Of a stretch of 63,562 bases of DNA, positions 28,033-36,387 are shown one piece after another. The notes beneath the pieces were generated by a model. That model did no database searches, was not told the DNA's origin, and was given only the letters and a program-made list of their open reading frames with translations. The number at the start of each line of letters is the position of its first letter. Position 1 is the stretch's first letter. The stretch lies in NCBI GenBank assembly GCA_009920665.1, contig RFZL01000008.1, positions 1 to 63,562 on the forward strand. Direction: 5' to 3'. A program made the position numbers and the translations under genes. Origin of the DNA: Alphaproteobacteria bacterium (GTDB lineage: Bacteria > Pseudomonadota > Alphaproteobacteria > Puniceispirillales > Puniceispirillaceae).

Positions 28033-29105
28033 GCCCGCACCCCGCGGCCCGGCGGTGGCGCTGCATCGGGATCAAGTGGCCATCGCGGGCGTGGCGCAAA
28101 GTCCAGCCGGTCCGGAGCCTGCCGCCGTTCAAGTGCCGCCCAGGCAATCATCGCGGCATTGTCGGTGCACAGCCAGGCCGGGGGAACGACGAGGCCGAAT
28201 CCCGCCTCTGCTGCTTCGGTCTCCAATCTGTCGAAGATGGCCCGGTTGGCGGCGACACCGCCAGCAATGACCAGTGTCGCGGCGCCATGCGTGGCGGCAA
28301 AGCGGATCATGGCGCGGCGCGCCCGGTCGGCAAGGCAATCGGCGATCGCCGCCTGCAGCGATGCCGCCAGATCGGCCGGCGTGGCATCGTCACCCGCACC
28401 CGCAAGCGCGGCATGCCGGGTGGCCACGGCGGTCTTCAGTCCGGAAAAGGAAAAATGGCAGTGATCGGCCCCCTTCAGCGGCCGTGGCAGCCGGACCCCG
28501 GCGGCATTGCCCGCCACCGCCAGCTGTTCGATCGCCGGGCCGCCCGGATAGCCAAGCCCCATAATCTTGGCGCTCTTGTCGAAGGCCTCGCCGGCCGCGT
28601 CATCCATCGTCGTGCCATAACGTTCATAGTCCCCCGGCCCATGAACGGCCAGAAGCTGTGTGTGGCCGCCCGAGACAAGCAACAGCAGATAGGGAAACGT
28701 CACTGGCGCGACCAGCCGCGGGCTCAGCGCATGGCCCTCAAGATGATTTACCGCGTAATAGGGGATGTCACGGGCGGTCGCGATGGCCTTTGCCGTCACC
28801 GTCCCCACGACAACGCCGCCGATCAGACCGGGCCCGCCCGTCGCGGCCACCCCGTCGATCGCCTCGATGCCGATACCGGCCGTAGCAAGGGCGGCATCGA
28901 TCACCATATCGATGGCGTCAAGATGCGCCCGTGCGGCAATCTCCGGCACCACCCCGCCATGCGCGGCATGGATGTCCATCTGCGAGGCCACCTCGCTGGC
29001 AAGGATGGTGCCGTTTGCGGCCACGATAGCGGCCGCGGTTTCATCACAGCTGCTTTCGATGCCAAGCATCAGGAAGGTGTCGTTCATCAGGAAGGTGTCG
29101 TTCAT
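28029..29105 (-). CDS. tsaD: tRNA t6A threonylcarbamoyltransferase TsaD
   Basis: A 358-residue ASKHA-family protein that adds threonylcarbamoyl to A37 of ANN-decoding tRNAs. It has GIESSCDETAAAIV (about 15-28), the metal-binding HLEGH motif, and SGGHTQL. The N-terminus carries the hexapeptide MNDTFL twice, because an 18-bp unit holding the start codon is duplicated. Three in-frame ATGs (29105, 29087, 29069) are possible. I kept 29105 since only it has a purine-rich AGGGA upstream; homologues begin near 29069. Confidence 0.93.
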   Translation of the reverse strand: MNDTFLMNDTFLMLGIESSCDETAAAIVAANGTILASEVASQMDIHAAHGGVVPEIAARAHLDAIDMVIDAALATAGIGIEAIDGVAATGGPGLIGGVVVGTVTAKAIATARDIPYYAVNHLEGHALSPRLVAPVTFPYLLLLVSGGHTQLLAVHGPGDYERYGTTMDDAAGEAFDKSAKIMGLGYPGGPAIEQLAVAGNAAGVRLPRPLKGADHCHFSFSGLKTAVATRHAALAGAGDDATPADLAASLQAAIADCLADRARRAMIRFAATHGAATLVIAGGVAANRAIFDRLETEAAEAGFGLVVPPAWLCTDNAAMIAWAALERRQAPDRLDFAPRPRWPLDPDAAPPPGRGVRA

Positions 29106-29120
29106 CAGGGGGGTGTCCCT
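29067..29120. repeat. 18-bp tandem repeat spanning the tsaD start
   Basis: Two perfect copies of CATCAGGAAGGTGTCGTT (29067-29084, 29085-29102) and a degenerate third (29103-29120). On the reverse strand each unit begins the reading ATGAACGACACCTTCCTG, so the start codon is multiplied. Confidence 0.92.
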
Positions 29121-29230
29121 ATTGTGCCGTCGGCCCCGGATGATAGGGCATTGCCGCCCGGTTGATAAGTCCCGGCACCGGTGGCTTTTTATTTTGCAAC
29201 TGTGGCGACCGGGCTTTATTACAGGCGCCT

Positions 29231-30166
29231 ATGACAAACCCGTCCGACATCTTTGCCGCGCGCCCGCTCATTCTGGGAAGCCGCGCCTCGGCGCTGGCGC
29301 TGGCGCAGGCCGATATCGTCCGCGATCTTCTGGCGCCGCTGCCAACCGACATCCTGTCACTGACGACGCGCGGTGACCGGATTCTGGACCGTTCGCTTGC
29401 CGATGCCGGTGGCAAGGGGCTGTTCGTCAAGGAACTTGAACGACAGCTTCTTGATGGCAGTTGCGATGCGGCGGTTCATTCGATGAAGGATATGGAAACC
29501 GTGTTCGCCGAGGGCACCACCATCGCCGCGGTGCTGCCGCGCGAGGACCGGCGCGACGCGCTGATCGGACCGTTTGCGACGATTGACTCGCTGCCTCGCG
29601 GCGCGGTGGTCGGTACCGCCTCGGTAAGGCGCCGGGCGCTGTTGCACCATTACCGTCCGGATTTGCGGATCGAACTGCTGCGTGGCAATGTCAATACCAG
29701 GCTGGCGGCACTCGAGGCCGGTCGCTACGACGCCATCATTCTTGCCATGGCCGGGCTGCGGCGGCTGGCGCTTGACGTGCCGCACACGCCGCTTGATCCT
29801 GCGGTCATGCCGCCGGCAGCGGCGCAGGGGGCGCTGGCGATTCAGGTTCGCGGCGGTGATGATGACCGCGCCCGCGCCGTGGCGGTGGTGATCGCCGGTC
29901 TGACCTGCGAACGGGCCACGGCCGAGGTCATGGCAGAGCGCGCCATGCTGGCGCATCTCGACGGGTCCTGCCACACCCCGATCGCCGCCAGCGCCACACT
30001 CGATGACAGTGGCGTGCTGCATCTCGACGGCATGGTGCTGCGTCCCGACGGCACGGCGGCGCACCGCGACTCAGAGACGGCGCCACGGCAAGATGCGGTG
30101 GCACTTGGCCGGCAACTTGGCGCCAGGTTGCTCGAGGCGGCCGGGGGCCGGGATTTTCTCGCCTGA
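29231..30166 (+). CDS. hemC: Hydroxymethylbilane synthase (porphobilinogen deaminase)
   Basis: A 311-residue heme-pathway enzyme that joins four porphobilinogen units. LGSRASALALAQAD is near 16-29, GGKGLFVKELE and VHSMKDME follow, and the dipyrromethane-cofactor cysteine lies in LDGSCHTPIAA. The ATG at 29231 is favoured by family alignment although its ribosome-binding site is weak. First gene of hemC-hemD-mic60-hemY. Confidence 0.95.
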   Translation: MTNPSDIFAARPLILGSRASALALAQADIVRDLLAPLPTDILSLTTRGDRILDRSLADAGGKGLFVKELERQLLDGSCDAAVHSMKDMETVFAEGTTIAAVLPREDRRDALIGPFATIDSLPRGAVVGTASVRRRALLHHYRPDLRIELLRGNVNTRLAALEAGRYDAIILAMAGLRRLALDVPHTPLDPAVMPPAAAQGALAIQVRGGDDDRARAVAVVIAGLTCERATAEVMAERAMLAHLDGSCHTPIAASATLDDSGVLHLDGMVLRPDGTAAHRDSETAPRQDAVALGRQLGARLLEAAGGRDFLA

Positions 30167-30167
30167 G

Positions 30168-30206
30168 GAGATGATGGCTGGAGATGATGGCTGGAGATGA
30201 TGGCTG
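30168..30206. repeat. 13-bp tandem repeat, three copies
   Basis: Three perfect copies of GAGATGATGGCTG begin 1 bp after the hemC stop and end 19 bp before hemD. Each copy holds a GGAG-like/ATG context. Confidence 0.93.
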
Positions 30207-30225
30207 ACCTGGCGGGTGACAGACG

Positions 30226-30990
30226 ATGACCGACCTCATCCTGACAGTACGTTCGGTGCCTGATGCCGACGCCGATGTCGCCGCCCTTCGCCGCCGCGGC
30301 GTGCCGGCGATGGTGGCGCCGGTCATGACAGCCATCTGTCCTGACGACATCGTGCTGCCGGCCGCCGGATCGGTTGGCGGGTTGATCTTCACAAGCCGCC
30401 ACGCCATTGCCGGGTTTCTGGCACTGTGTGGAGGCGTGGTGCCGCCAGAGTGGTGCCGCCTGCCTGTGTTCGCCGTCGGCCGCGCCTCCGGGCGTGTGGC
30501 CCGCGCGGCAGGCTTCACCGATGTGACAATCGGGACCGGTGGCGGGGCCGGCCTGGTGCCGCTGATCCTGGCCCGGTTTCCGGCGCATCGCGAGATGACC
30601 GACGCGCCGCTGCTCTGGCCCTGTGCGGTGAATCGCGGCTTTGACATGAAAGCGGCGCTGGCACCGCGGATCGATGTGACCCTGCTGCCGGTCTATGAGA
30701 TGAAACCGGTGTCGGCGTTCGATGACAGGGCGTTCGCGGCGATTGATCAGGGGCGCGTCGGCGCGGTGATCCTGATGTCGGCACGCTCGGCGCGCCTGTT
30801 TCGTGATATGCTGGTGCGGTATGATCTGGACGCGCGTGTCACCGAGATGGCGCTGATCGCCGGCAGCACCGCTATCGCCGCTGCGGCAGGGGCCGGCTGG
30901 AAAGAGGAATTTGTCGCCAGACGATCAACGCGCGCACGGCTTTTAGCCATCGCTGCTTTGTTCTATCATCGCCGGATGACAGGGCGTTGA
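30226..30990 (+). CDS. hemD: Uroporphyrinogen-III synthase
   Basis: A 254-residue two-lobed enzyme that cyclises hydroxymethylbilane with inversion of ring D. The family is very divergent. The call rests on position after hemC, length, and the GLIFTSRHAIAGF, PVYEM and AVILMSARSARLF motifs, typical of HemD lobes. The start ATG at 30226 lies in TGACAGACGATGACC with weak SD. Confidence 0.87.
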   Translation: MTDLILTVRSVPDADADVAALRRRGVPAMVAPVMTAICPDDIVLPAAGSVGGLIFTSRHAIAGFLALCGGVVPPEWCRLPVFAVGRASGRVARAAGFTDVTIGTGGGAGLVPLILARFPAHREMTDAPLLWPCAVNRGFDMKAALAPRIDVTLLPVYEMKPVSAFDDRAFAAIDQGRVGAVILMSARSARLFRDMLVRYDLDARVTEMALIAGSTAIAAAAGAGWKEEFVARRSTRARLLAIAALFYHRRMTGR

Positions 30991-31008
30991 TGACACGTCA
31001 TGTCCGGA

Positions 31009-31044
31009 CAGCCATGATCAGCCAGCCATGATCATACAGCCATG
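31009..31044. repeat. 14-bp tandem repeat, 2.6 copies
   Basis: CAGCCATGATCAG-type units recur every 14 bp at 31009, 31023 and 31037 (third copy partial) in the hemD-mic60 spacer. Confidence 0.8.
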
Positions 31045-31068
31045 TCGATATAGGGGCCTGACAGCGCC

Positions 31069-32214
31069 ATGACCGTCAAAAAGACCTCTGACACCGATCC
31101 CGAGATAATCGAGGGTGTCGCCATTGAAACGCCCGCCTCCGTGGCCGGCCGACGGCGCTCTGCCGGCCGTGGCAAAGCGCGCGCCAGCGATGCGACATCC
31201 GGGACAAGTTCCGCCGGCGCGGCGGCCGGCAAAGCGGCGCCGGACGACACCAATGCAGACGGGTCCATGAAAGGATCGCCAGACAGCGCAACACCGGCAA
31301 AAACGCCTGCCCGGCGTGCCAGCCTGGCGGTCATGCTTGGTGCCGCCGCCGCGCTTCTGGTGTTTGCCGGGATCGCGATCCAGCAATGGATGATGGCGCG
31401 CCAGGAAGGCCATTATCAGGCCGAGATCGAGGCGTTGGTGGCGCAAATCGATACCACAAACGACATGCTGGCGCGTGCGCAGGCCGAAATTCTTGTCATG
31501 AAGACGAAACAGGATGATCTGGCATCGCGTCTTGCCGGGTTCGAGAACGCCCTGCCAGAGGATCCGGCCGAGGTGCTCGCTGCCCTGTCGGCGCGTCTCG
31601 ACACACTGGCCGCCGATCTGGAATCAAGGCCAGCCGCCAGCAACACTGCGTCACCGCGATTCGAATCAGACCTTGTGCTGGCGCAGGCCGGCCTGGGCGC
31701 GGCAACGGCCATGAATGCGGGCAATCTTGAGGGAGGCGATCCGGCGCAATGGATGCCGGTGCTCCGCGAGCTTGCCTCGGCCGGGCTTGATGTTGGCGAT
31801 CTGTCCCGTCTTGAGGCGGTGCTGATCCCGCCCCCGGTTCCGGTAGCCCGGCTGCTTGCCGAAGGTAGTGGTCTTGCCGCTGGGATCGGGCAGGAGAGGA
31901 GCGGTGTATCCGGTTGGTGGCAGGACACATCCGGCATGATCGCCGGGTTCATCCGGCTCCGCCGCAGCGATGATGCGCCATCTGCCGCCGGGGGTGCCGC
32001 CGGGGCCGCAACACCGATGGATGATTTTGCACGCGCTCTTCGCACCGAGAGGCTTGCCGCGGCGCTTGCCGCCAGCCACCGGATCACACCGATGCCTGAC
32101 GGTCTCGCCGAATGGCAGGCGCGGGCACAAAGGCGTCTTGATCTTGACGCCGCGCTGGCGGCGCTGATGGCGCATATGACAGCGCATCTCGTCTCGGCCG
32201 GGGCGGCAGGCTGA
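31069..32214 (+). CDS. Mic60/mitofilin-like inner-membrane protein
   Basis: A 381-residue protein with a charged, low-complexity N-terminus (1-80), one TM helix (about 84-106), a coiled coil (about 110-190) and a C-terminal mitofilin-like region (about 290-375). Alphaproteobacterial Mic60 homologues lie in the heme operon between hemD and hemY, and they are linked to intracytoplasmic membrane shape and envelope contacts. Sequence identity in this family is low, so architecture and location carry the call. Its stop overlaps hemY (TGATG). Confidence 0.8.
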   Translation: MTVKKTSDTDPEIIEGVAIETPASVAGRRRSAGRGKARASDATSGTSSAGAAAGKAAPDDTNADGSMKGSPDSATPAKTPARRASLAVMLGAAAALLVFAGIAIQQWMMARQEGHYQAEIEALVAQIDTTNDMLARAQAEILVMKTKQDDLASRLAGFENALPEDPAEVLAALSARLDTLAADLESRPAASNTASPRFESDLVLAQAGLGAATAMNAGNLEGGDPAQWMPVLRELASAGLDVGDLSRLEAVLIPPPVPVARLLAEGSGLAAGIGQERSGVSGWWQDTSGMIAGFIRLRRSDDAPSAAGGAAGAATPMDDFARALRTERLAAALAASHRITPMPDGLAEWQARAQRRLDLDAALAALMAHMTAHLVSAGAAG

Positions 32215-33593
32215 TGTTCGCGCGCCTTCTCGGGCTTGTCGTTCTTGTTCTTGCCGGCGCCGCGCTGGCAAGCTGGCTTGGCGCGCAGCCGGGCATGCTG
32301 CAGCTTGAATGGCTGGGATGGCAGCTTGAAATGCGCACCAGCCTTGCGGTGGCGATCCTCGTTATTCTGGCGCTGGCGCTGCTGTTCATCGACCGGCTGT
32401 TTCGCGGGTTGCTTGGCCTGCCGTCATGGCTTGGTCGCAACCTGACAAGGCGGCGCACCGAATCCGGCCACCGCGCGCTGACACTCGGGCTGATGGCGGT
32501 GTCGGTTGGCGAGCCGGATGAGGCACGGCGCCAGGCGGCCCGCGCGCAAAGGCTGCTTGCCGCCCCGCGACTGACCGACCTTTTGTCGGCGCAGGCGGCG
32601 CATATGTCGGGTGACCACAAGGCCGCCGGACGCTATTTCACCTCGCTGACGCGCGACCCGGATACAGCCTTCCTTGGTCATATCGGCCTCGCCAGGCTGG
32701 CGCTGGAGAATGACCAGCCGGAGCAGGCGCTGGCGGCGGCGCGGCGGGCGCTGGATCTTCGCCCGAAATCCGCCCTTGCGGCCCGCCAGGTGATGATGCT
32801 CGAGGCTGAACGTGGCAACTGGTCGGCGGCGCTGCCGGCGCATGCCGTTGTCGCGGCGGCGGACCCGGGTGACGATGCGGCGACGCAGACGGGGCTGGGG
32901 CGGCAAAGGGCAGCGCTTGCCTATCTTGATGCGCTGGCCGGGCTTGAACGGGGGGCGGACCCGAAGTCCCGCCGCAGCGCTGCTGCCGGGCTTGAGGCCG
33001 CCTTGACCGCAGTGCCGGAATTCTGGCCGGCAGCCATGCAGCTCGCCGCGCTCCATGAAGAGGCTGGCAGCCCTCGCAAGGCGGTGAAGTGGCTTGAAAC
33101 AGCTTTCCGGTCGATGCCGCATGACGATCTTGCGGTGCGGCTGCGGACGCTGTGGAAGACAAATGATGGTGCTTATATCGCCAAGCTGATCAAGCTGATC
33201 CCGAAAGGCGAGCCGCGTGCCGCCGAAGGGCGGCGGGTTGTCGCCGGTGCGGCGCTGGCGCACGGCCTTGTTGGTGAAGCGCGCCGCCTTCTGGAGGAGA
33301 TTGAGCCGGTGGACCGTGACGCCGCCGCCTGGCGCCTGATTTCGCGGCTTGCCGCCGAGGCTGGAGACAGCAGGGCGGAAACGGACGCGCTGCGCGAGGC
33401 TGGCGAGGCGCCGCGACCGCGATGCTGGCAATGCACCGCATGTCAGCTTGTCCATGAGTCCTGGCGGGGCCATTGCGCTGGCTGTGCCGGGTTCGCCACG
33501 CTGGAATGGCGGCGGCCCGACGGGGTAACGCCGTTGCTGCCGCCATCATCAACCGCCGATGGCAAGACAGCAGGCGTGAACAAGCCTGATTGA
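32214..33593 (+). CDS. hemY: HemY-like TPR membrane protein
   Basis: A 459-residue protein with two N-terminal TM helices (about 4-22 and 41-60), the HemY_N domain, then TPR repeats (about 85-390). The C-terminal ribbon has two Cys pairs, CWQCTAC and CAGC, as in LapB-like rubredoxin-type modules. HemY is found with heme genes but has no proven enzymatic step in this group. Last gene of the heme operon. Confidence 0.88.
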   Translation: MFARLLGLVVLVLAGAALASWLGAQPGMLQLEWLGWQLEMRTSLAVAILVILALALLFIDRLFRGLLGLPSWLGRNLTRRRTESGHRALTLGLMAVSVGEPDEARRQAARAQRLLAAPRLTDLLSAQAAHMSGDHKAAGRYFTSLTRDPDTAFLGHIGLARLALENDQPEQALAAARRALDLRPKSALAARQVMMLEAERGNWSAALPAHAVVAAADPGDDAATQTGLGRQRAALAYLDALAGLERGADPKSRRSAAAGLEAALTAVPEFWPAAMQLAALHEEAGSPRKAVKWLETAFRSMPHDDLAVRLRTLWKTNDGAYIAKLIKLIPKGEPRAAEGRRVVAGAALAHGLVGEARRLLEEIEPVDRDAAAWRLISRLAAEAGDSRAETDALREAGEAPRPRCWQCTACQLVHESWRGHCAGCAGFATLEWRRPDGVTPLLPPSSTADGKTAGVNKPD

Positions 33594-33618
33594 ACCGGCA
33601 GGTGAAAGCCGCTATAAG
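33590..33618 (+). promoter_or_regulatory. Promoter of tRNA-Thr
   Basis: TTGAAC (33590-33595) and TATAAG (33613-33618) are separated by 17 bp, and the -10 ends 10 bp before the mature tRNA 5' end. The -35 overlaps the hemY stop codon. Confidence 0.65.
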
Positions 33619-33722
33619 CGCTGCCAATGCCCGCTTAGTTAAATGGTATAACAGGTCATTCGTAATGATTAGTTGGGGGTTCGATTCCCTCAGCGGGCAC
33701 CATTTACCGTGTTTCACCTGCC
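33597..33722. repeat. 11-bp inverted repeat flanking tRNA-Thr
   Basis: GGCAGGTGAAA (33597-33607) and its exact complement TTTCACCTGCC (33712-33722) bracket the tRNA gene. The arms are 104 bp apart and lie outside the mature tRNA. Confidence 0.85.
33629..33702 (+). tRNA. tRNA-Thr (anticodon CGU)
   Basis: A complete 74-nt cloverleaf including an encoded CCA: acceptor GCCCGCT/AGCGGGC, D-stem GTTA/TAAC, anticodon stem GGTCA/TGATT with loop TTCGTAA (CGT anticodon), T-arm with TTCGATT. It decodes ACG. tRNA genes are common integration sites, and an integrase fragment begins 75 bp downstream. Confidence 0.93.
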
Positions 33723-33777
33723 ATAAAGCACCTTGATTCAAGCAGTTGGTCAATCACTGCTGAATTGGGTAGGCCGC

Positions 33778-34179
33778 ATGGTAGGTCAAATAAACCATCA
33801 TCTTTATCGTAAACGTGGCTTTTACTACTTCTCCCGGCGGGTGCCGAAGGATGTACAGCCATTGCATGGCAAGCCCGGCATCGTGCTTGCGCTGAACACG
33901 CGCAGCCGTGCCAAGGCACTCAAATACTCTCAGGTCATATGTCAGCGGTTGGATGAACGCCGGCTTCCCATGCGTCTTGATGCGATGGGGCCAGGCAATG
34001 TGCTTGTTGATGATGTGAAGCAGGAGACTGCATCTTTGCTGTCAGAGGCCGTTGCGCAGTACCTTCAGCTAAAGGGCATGCTGCGAAATCGACAGACTCC
34101 GTCGCCTTTGGCAAGCCTGCCTTCTATCAGCAGGTGGAACGCAGCCTTGCTGATGCCTATGGCCATGCGGCGGCGGTGA
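33778..34179 (+). pseudogene. Tyrosine recombinase (integrase), 5' fragment
   Basis: The first about 100 codons read like the N-terminus of phage-type integrases: YRKRGFYYFSRRVPKDVQP near 11-29, followed by the helical core-binding region (NTRSRAKALKYSQ). The catalytic domain is missing. At about 34080 the DNA switches to the 3' end of an unrelated gene in another frame, and the reading frame then runs on to a stop at 34179 with no homology. Directly downstream of tRNA-Thr, as expected for an integrated element. Confidence 0.75.
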
Positions 34180-34265
34180 TGGTGGAGAACATGCTGGCGA
34201 ATGACGCCGAAGAGGGGATTGCTGTCTTTATCGAAAAGTGTGCCCCGAGCTGGACTGACAGCTAG
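34080..34265 (+). pseudogene. Enoyl-CoA hydratase/isomerase, 3' remnant
   Basis: From about 34080 the frame ending at TAG 34263-34265 encodes a typical crotonase C-terminus: FGKPAFYQQVERSLADAY, then VMVENMLANDAEEGIAVF and a final PSW. There is no start codon and the upstream two thirds of such a gene is gone. The junction with the integrase fragment marks a deletion. The stop overlaps the convergent nitrile hydratase accessory stop (CTAG). Confidence 0.75.
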
Positions 34266-34594
34266 CCTTGTCCGCCAAGCGTCACCGGATGGCCATGCGG
34301 TGTCGCCAGATAGGCCTCGGTCCAGGCCACCATCATGGCGCTGATCTCGTCCTCACCGGTAACGCCCCCTTCCGCCAGAAGTCTTTGCAGCGCGGCAAGC
34401 CAGGCGGTGTAATAGTCATCTCCGCCATCCAGATTGCCGGCCCGGCTGTTATCGGCAAGCGCTCTCGCCAGGCTGTCGGCCCATTCGGTCCAGCTGAACA
34501 GGCCACGTTCATGAAGATGCACGGTCAGCGCAAAGGCGGCGGCATGCCAGGGCTGTTCGAAAGGCTGTTCAGGGCGCGGCGCGGTCTGGCTCAT
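34262..34594 (-). CDS. Nitrile hydratase accessory protein
   Basis: A 110-residue protein related to the N-terminal half of the beta subunit (WHAAAFALTVHLHERGLFSW, WTEWADSLARAL). Such proteins help load the metal or assemble the alpha subunit. The start at 34594 overlaps the beta stop by 4 nt (ATGA). Third gene of an alpha-beta-accessory operon. Confidence 0.88.
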   Translation of the reverse strand: MSQTAPRPEQPFEQPWHAAAFALTVHLHERGLFSWTEWADSLARALADNSRAGNLDGGDDYYTAWLAALQRLLAEGGVTGEDEISAMMVAWTEAYLATPHGHPVTLGGQG

Positions 34595-35274
34595 GCCGGC
34601 TCCAGATAGCCTTCCCACAGATCAAGCCGCACCTCGTCATGCGGGGATTCAGCATGCTGCCACAGATCGCCGGCAGCAAAGCTGACCGTGTAGAGATGCT
34701 GCGGGGCCTCACCATTGAAATGGGCGTTGCTGTCGGGAAAGACATGCGCGCCGTGATGCAGAACAACGGTGCCGACGCGGCCGGCGGCATAGGCGGGAAG
34801 GCGGGTATGGCCACCATTCTGCATCCGGTTGCCGGCAATCGCGCTGGTCCGCACCTGCGCGCCGAGCGCAAAAGCCGGGCCATCGCTGCTGTCACGCGCT
34901 GACGGGCCGCCACTGCGAAGCGCCGTTTTTACCCGCGCGGCATCAAGGCGGCGCGCAGCAAGGTCATCCGGTGCCGGCGCGTCACTCCGGCCGGTGGCGA
35001 TTTCCTCGGGGCTGGCAATGCCATGTTCGACCAGAAGATTGGCAAGGCCGGCAAGCCATTTTTCGTAATAGCCGAATCTGGCATAATCCGCCGGTGGCAA
35101 GCATTCCTTCACATGCCGCGAGGCATCGATGTTCCATTTGCCAAGCGCGCCGGCCGCCACCGTCAGGGCGAGGGCGCGCCCATGCCAGTCTTTGGCAAAG
35201 GTGCGGGACTCATCATCCTCACGCGGCACTGGACCATCGCCGAAGCGCCCGCCCATGTCATGGATGCGGGTCAT
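34591..35274 (-). CDS. nthB: Nitrile hydratase subunit beta
   Basis: A 227-residue structural subunit. The N-terminus RIHDMGGRFGDGPV is the family signature, the helical region WHGRALALTVAAGALGKWNI follows, and the C-terminal SH3-like barrel ends in LWEGYLEPA. With the alpha subunit it hydrates nitriles to amides. Overlaps the alpha stop by 4 nt. Confidence 0.93.
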   Translation of the reverse strand: MTRIHDMGGRFGDGPVPREDDESRTFAKDWHGRALALTVAAGALGKWNIDASRHVKECLPPADYARFGYYEKWLAGLANLLVEHGIASPEEIATGRSDAPAPDDLAARRLDAARVKTALRSGGPSARDSSDGPAFALGAQVRTSAIAGNRMQNGGHTRLPAYAAGRVGTVVLHHGAHVFPDSNAHFNGEAPQHLYTVSFAAGDLWQHAESPHDEVRLDLWEGYLEPA

Positions 35275-35897
35275 GCCGTTGTCCCGGCAGAATGTGGCAG
35301 GCCGGTGCCGATCATCGAATCACGGGTAACAAGGCGGGCAAGCGCGGTTTCATCTAGACCTTCGGTTCCGTCCGGCCGCATCGGCAGCACCAGATAGCGG
35401 ATCTCGGCTGTTGAATCCCACACCCGCACCGCGGTCCCCTCGGCAAGGGTGACGCCGAATTCGGCGAGGACAGTGCGCGGCTCCCGCACCGCGCGGGCCC
35501 GGTAGGAATCGGATTTATACCATCCCGGCGGAATGCCAAGTAGCGGCCAGGGGTAACAGCTGCAGAGCGTGCAGACGACAAGGTTATGGGTGTCAGGCGT
35601 GTTTTCCACCACCACCACATGCTCGCCCTGGCGGCCGCCATGGCCAAGCTCGGTGATCACCCGGTCAGCATCGGTCAGCAAAGTGGTGCGGAATTCGGGA
35701 TCGTTCCAGGCGCGGGCGACAAGGCCGGCCCCGATCTGCGGACCAATATCGCGCTCATAAAGGTCGATGATGGCGTCCAGCGCGGCCGGGTCGATCAGCC
35801 CTTTTTCGACCAGAATTGTCTCCAGCGCCTTCACCCGAAGCGCGGGTTCGGACGGCAGAAGGCTGTGCGGGTTATCGTCGTGATGATCATGCGGCAT
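35271..35897 (-). CDS. nthA: Nitrile hydratase subunit alpha, cobalt type
   Basis: A 208-residue catalytic subunit. The metal claw is VCTLCSCY, with Cys109, Cys112, Ser113 and Cys114; the Thr and Tyr positions are those of the Co(III) class rather than the Fe class (CSLCSCT). The two middle ligand cysteines are normally oxidised after translation. ATG at 35897 follows AGGAT; an upstream start at 36017 would add a non-homologous leader. The operon sits between two integrase fragments. Confidence 0.93.
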   Translation of the reverse strand: MPHDHHDDNPHSLLPSEPALRVKALETILVEKGLIDPAALDAIIDLYERDIGPQIGAGLVARAWNDPEFRTTLLTDADRVITELGHGGRQGEHVVVVENTPDTHNLVVCTLCSCYPWPLLGIPPGWYKSDSYRARAVREPRTVLAEFGVTLAEGTAVRVWDSTAEIRYLVLPMRPDGTEGLDETALARLVTRDSMIGTGLPHSAGTTA

Positions 35898-36387
35898 GGC
35901 GTCATCCTGCGCCGGTTTACGGGCCCCTGTCCAGCGCCCGGTATTGGCCCGAAAACATGTCGTGCTTGACCTGTTCAGAATACAAAGATCTGTGAAATCG
36001 AATCTTCCACTGTCCAAGGTTAACCTCGGCGGTGCGACTGGACAACAATTTGATGGAGAACATTCAGCCCACAGTCGCTGAACCCGGTGAAAGGAATTGG
36101 CAAATAACTGAGGGGATATTGATCAATGAAGTCTTTCTTCAACTCATCCAACCTGATGTCATCGATATGCAGATTGGCCGCTTCGGCCAGCCTCATGCCT
36201 GTGTCAGATATCAGGGCAATCAGCCAACGCATGTCATCATCATGCTCCATCCATGACTGCTGTATCTGCCTGTTTGATCAGGGTTGGCACTGGCAGGGGA
36301 TGTCAGCTCGAGATACTGGTCAAATGCATGGGACATATCCGAATTCAGAGGTACGGTGTGTGATCCTGAACTTTGGAAGATGAGGCT
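35898..36387. other. Gene-poor island remnant between nthA and the repeat-protein gene
   Basis: These 490 bp hold the promoter region of the nitrile hydratase operon and one recognisable integrase scrap (listed separately). The rest shows no conserved reading frame and looks lower in GC than its surroundings. I see no direct repeat of the tRNA-Thr 3' end that would mark an attachment site. Confidence 0.55.
36143..36250 (-). pseudogene. Tyrosine recombinase catalytic-domain scrap
   Basis: About 36 codons read like the first part of an integrase catalytic domain: DDDMRWLIALISDTGMRLAE followed by HIDDIRLDE. GMRLAE contains the first catalytic Arg of the family. The frame then loses homology and there is no intact gene on either side. 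Orientation is opposite to the integrase fragment at 33778, so it is either a second element or an inverted piece. Confidence 0.65.

Noticed and set aside
33629-36387. Direct repeats of the tRNA-Thr 3' end as attL/attR
   Set aside because: No second copy of the T-arm/acceptor sequence is visible across the decayed island, consistent with deletion of one boundary.
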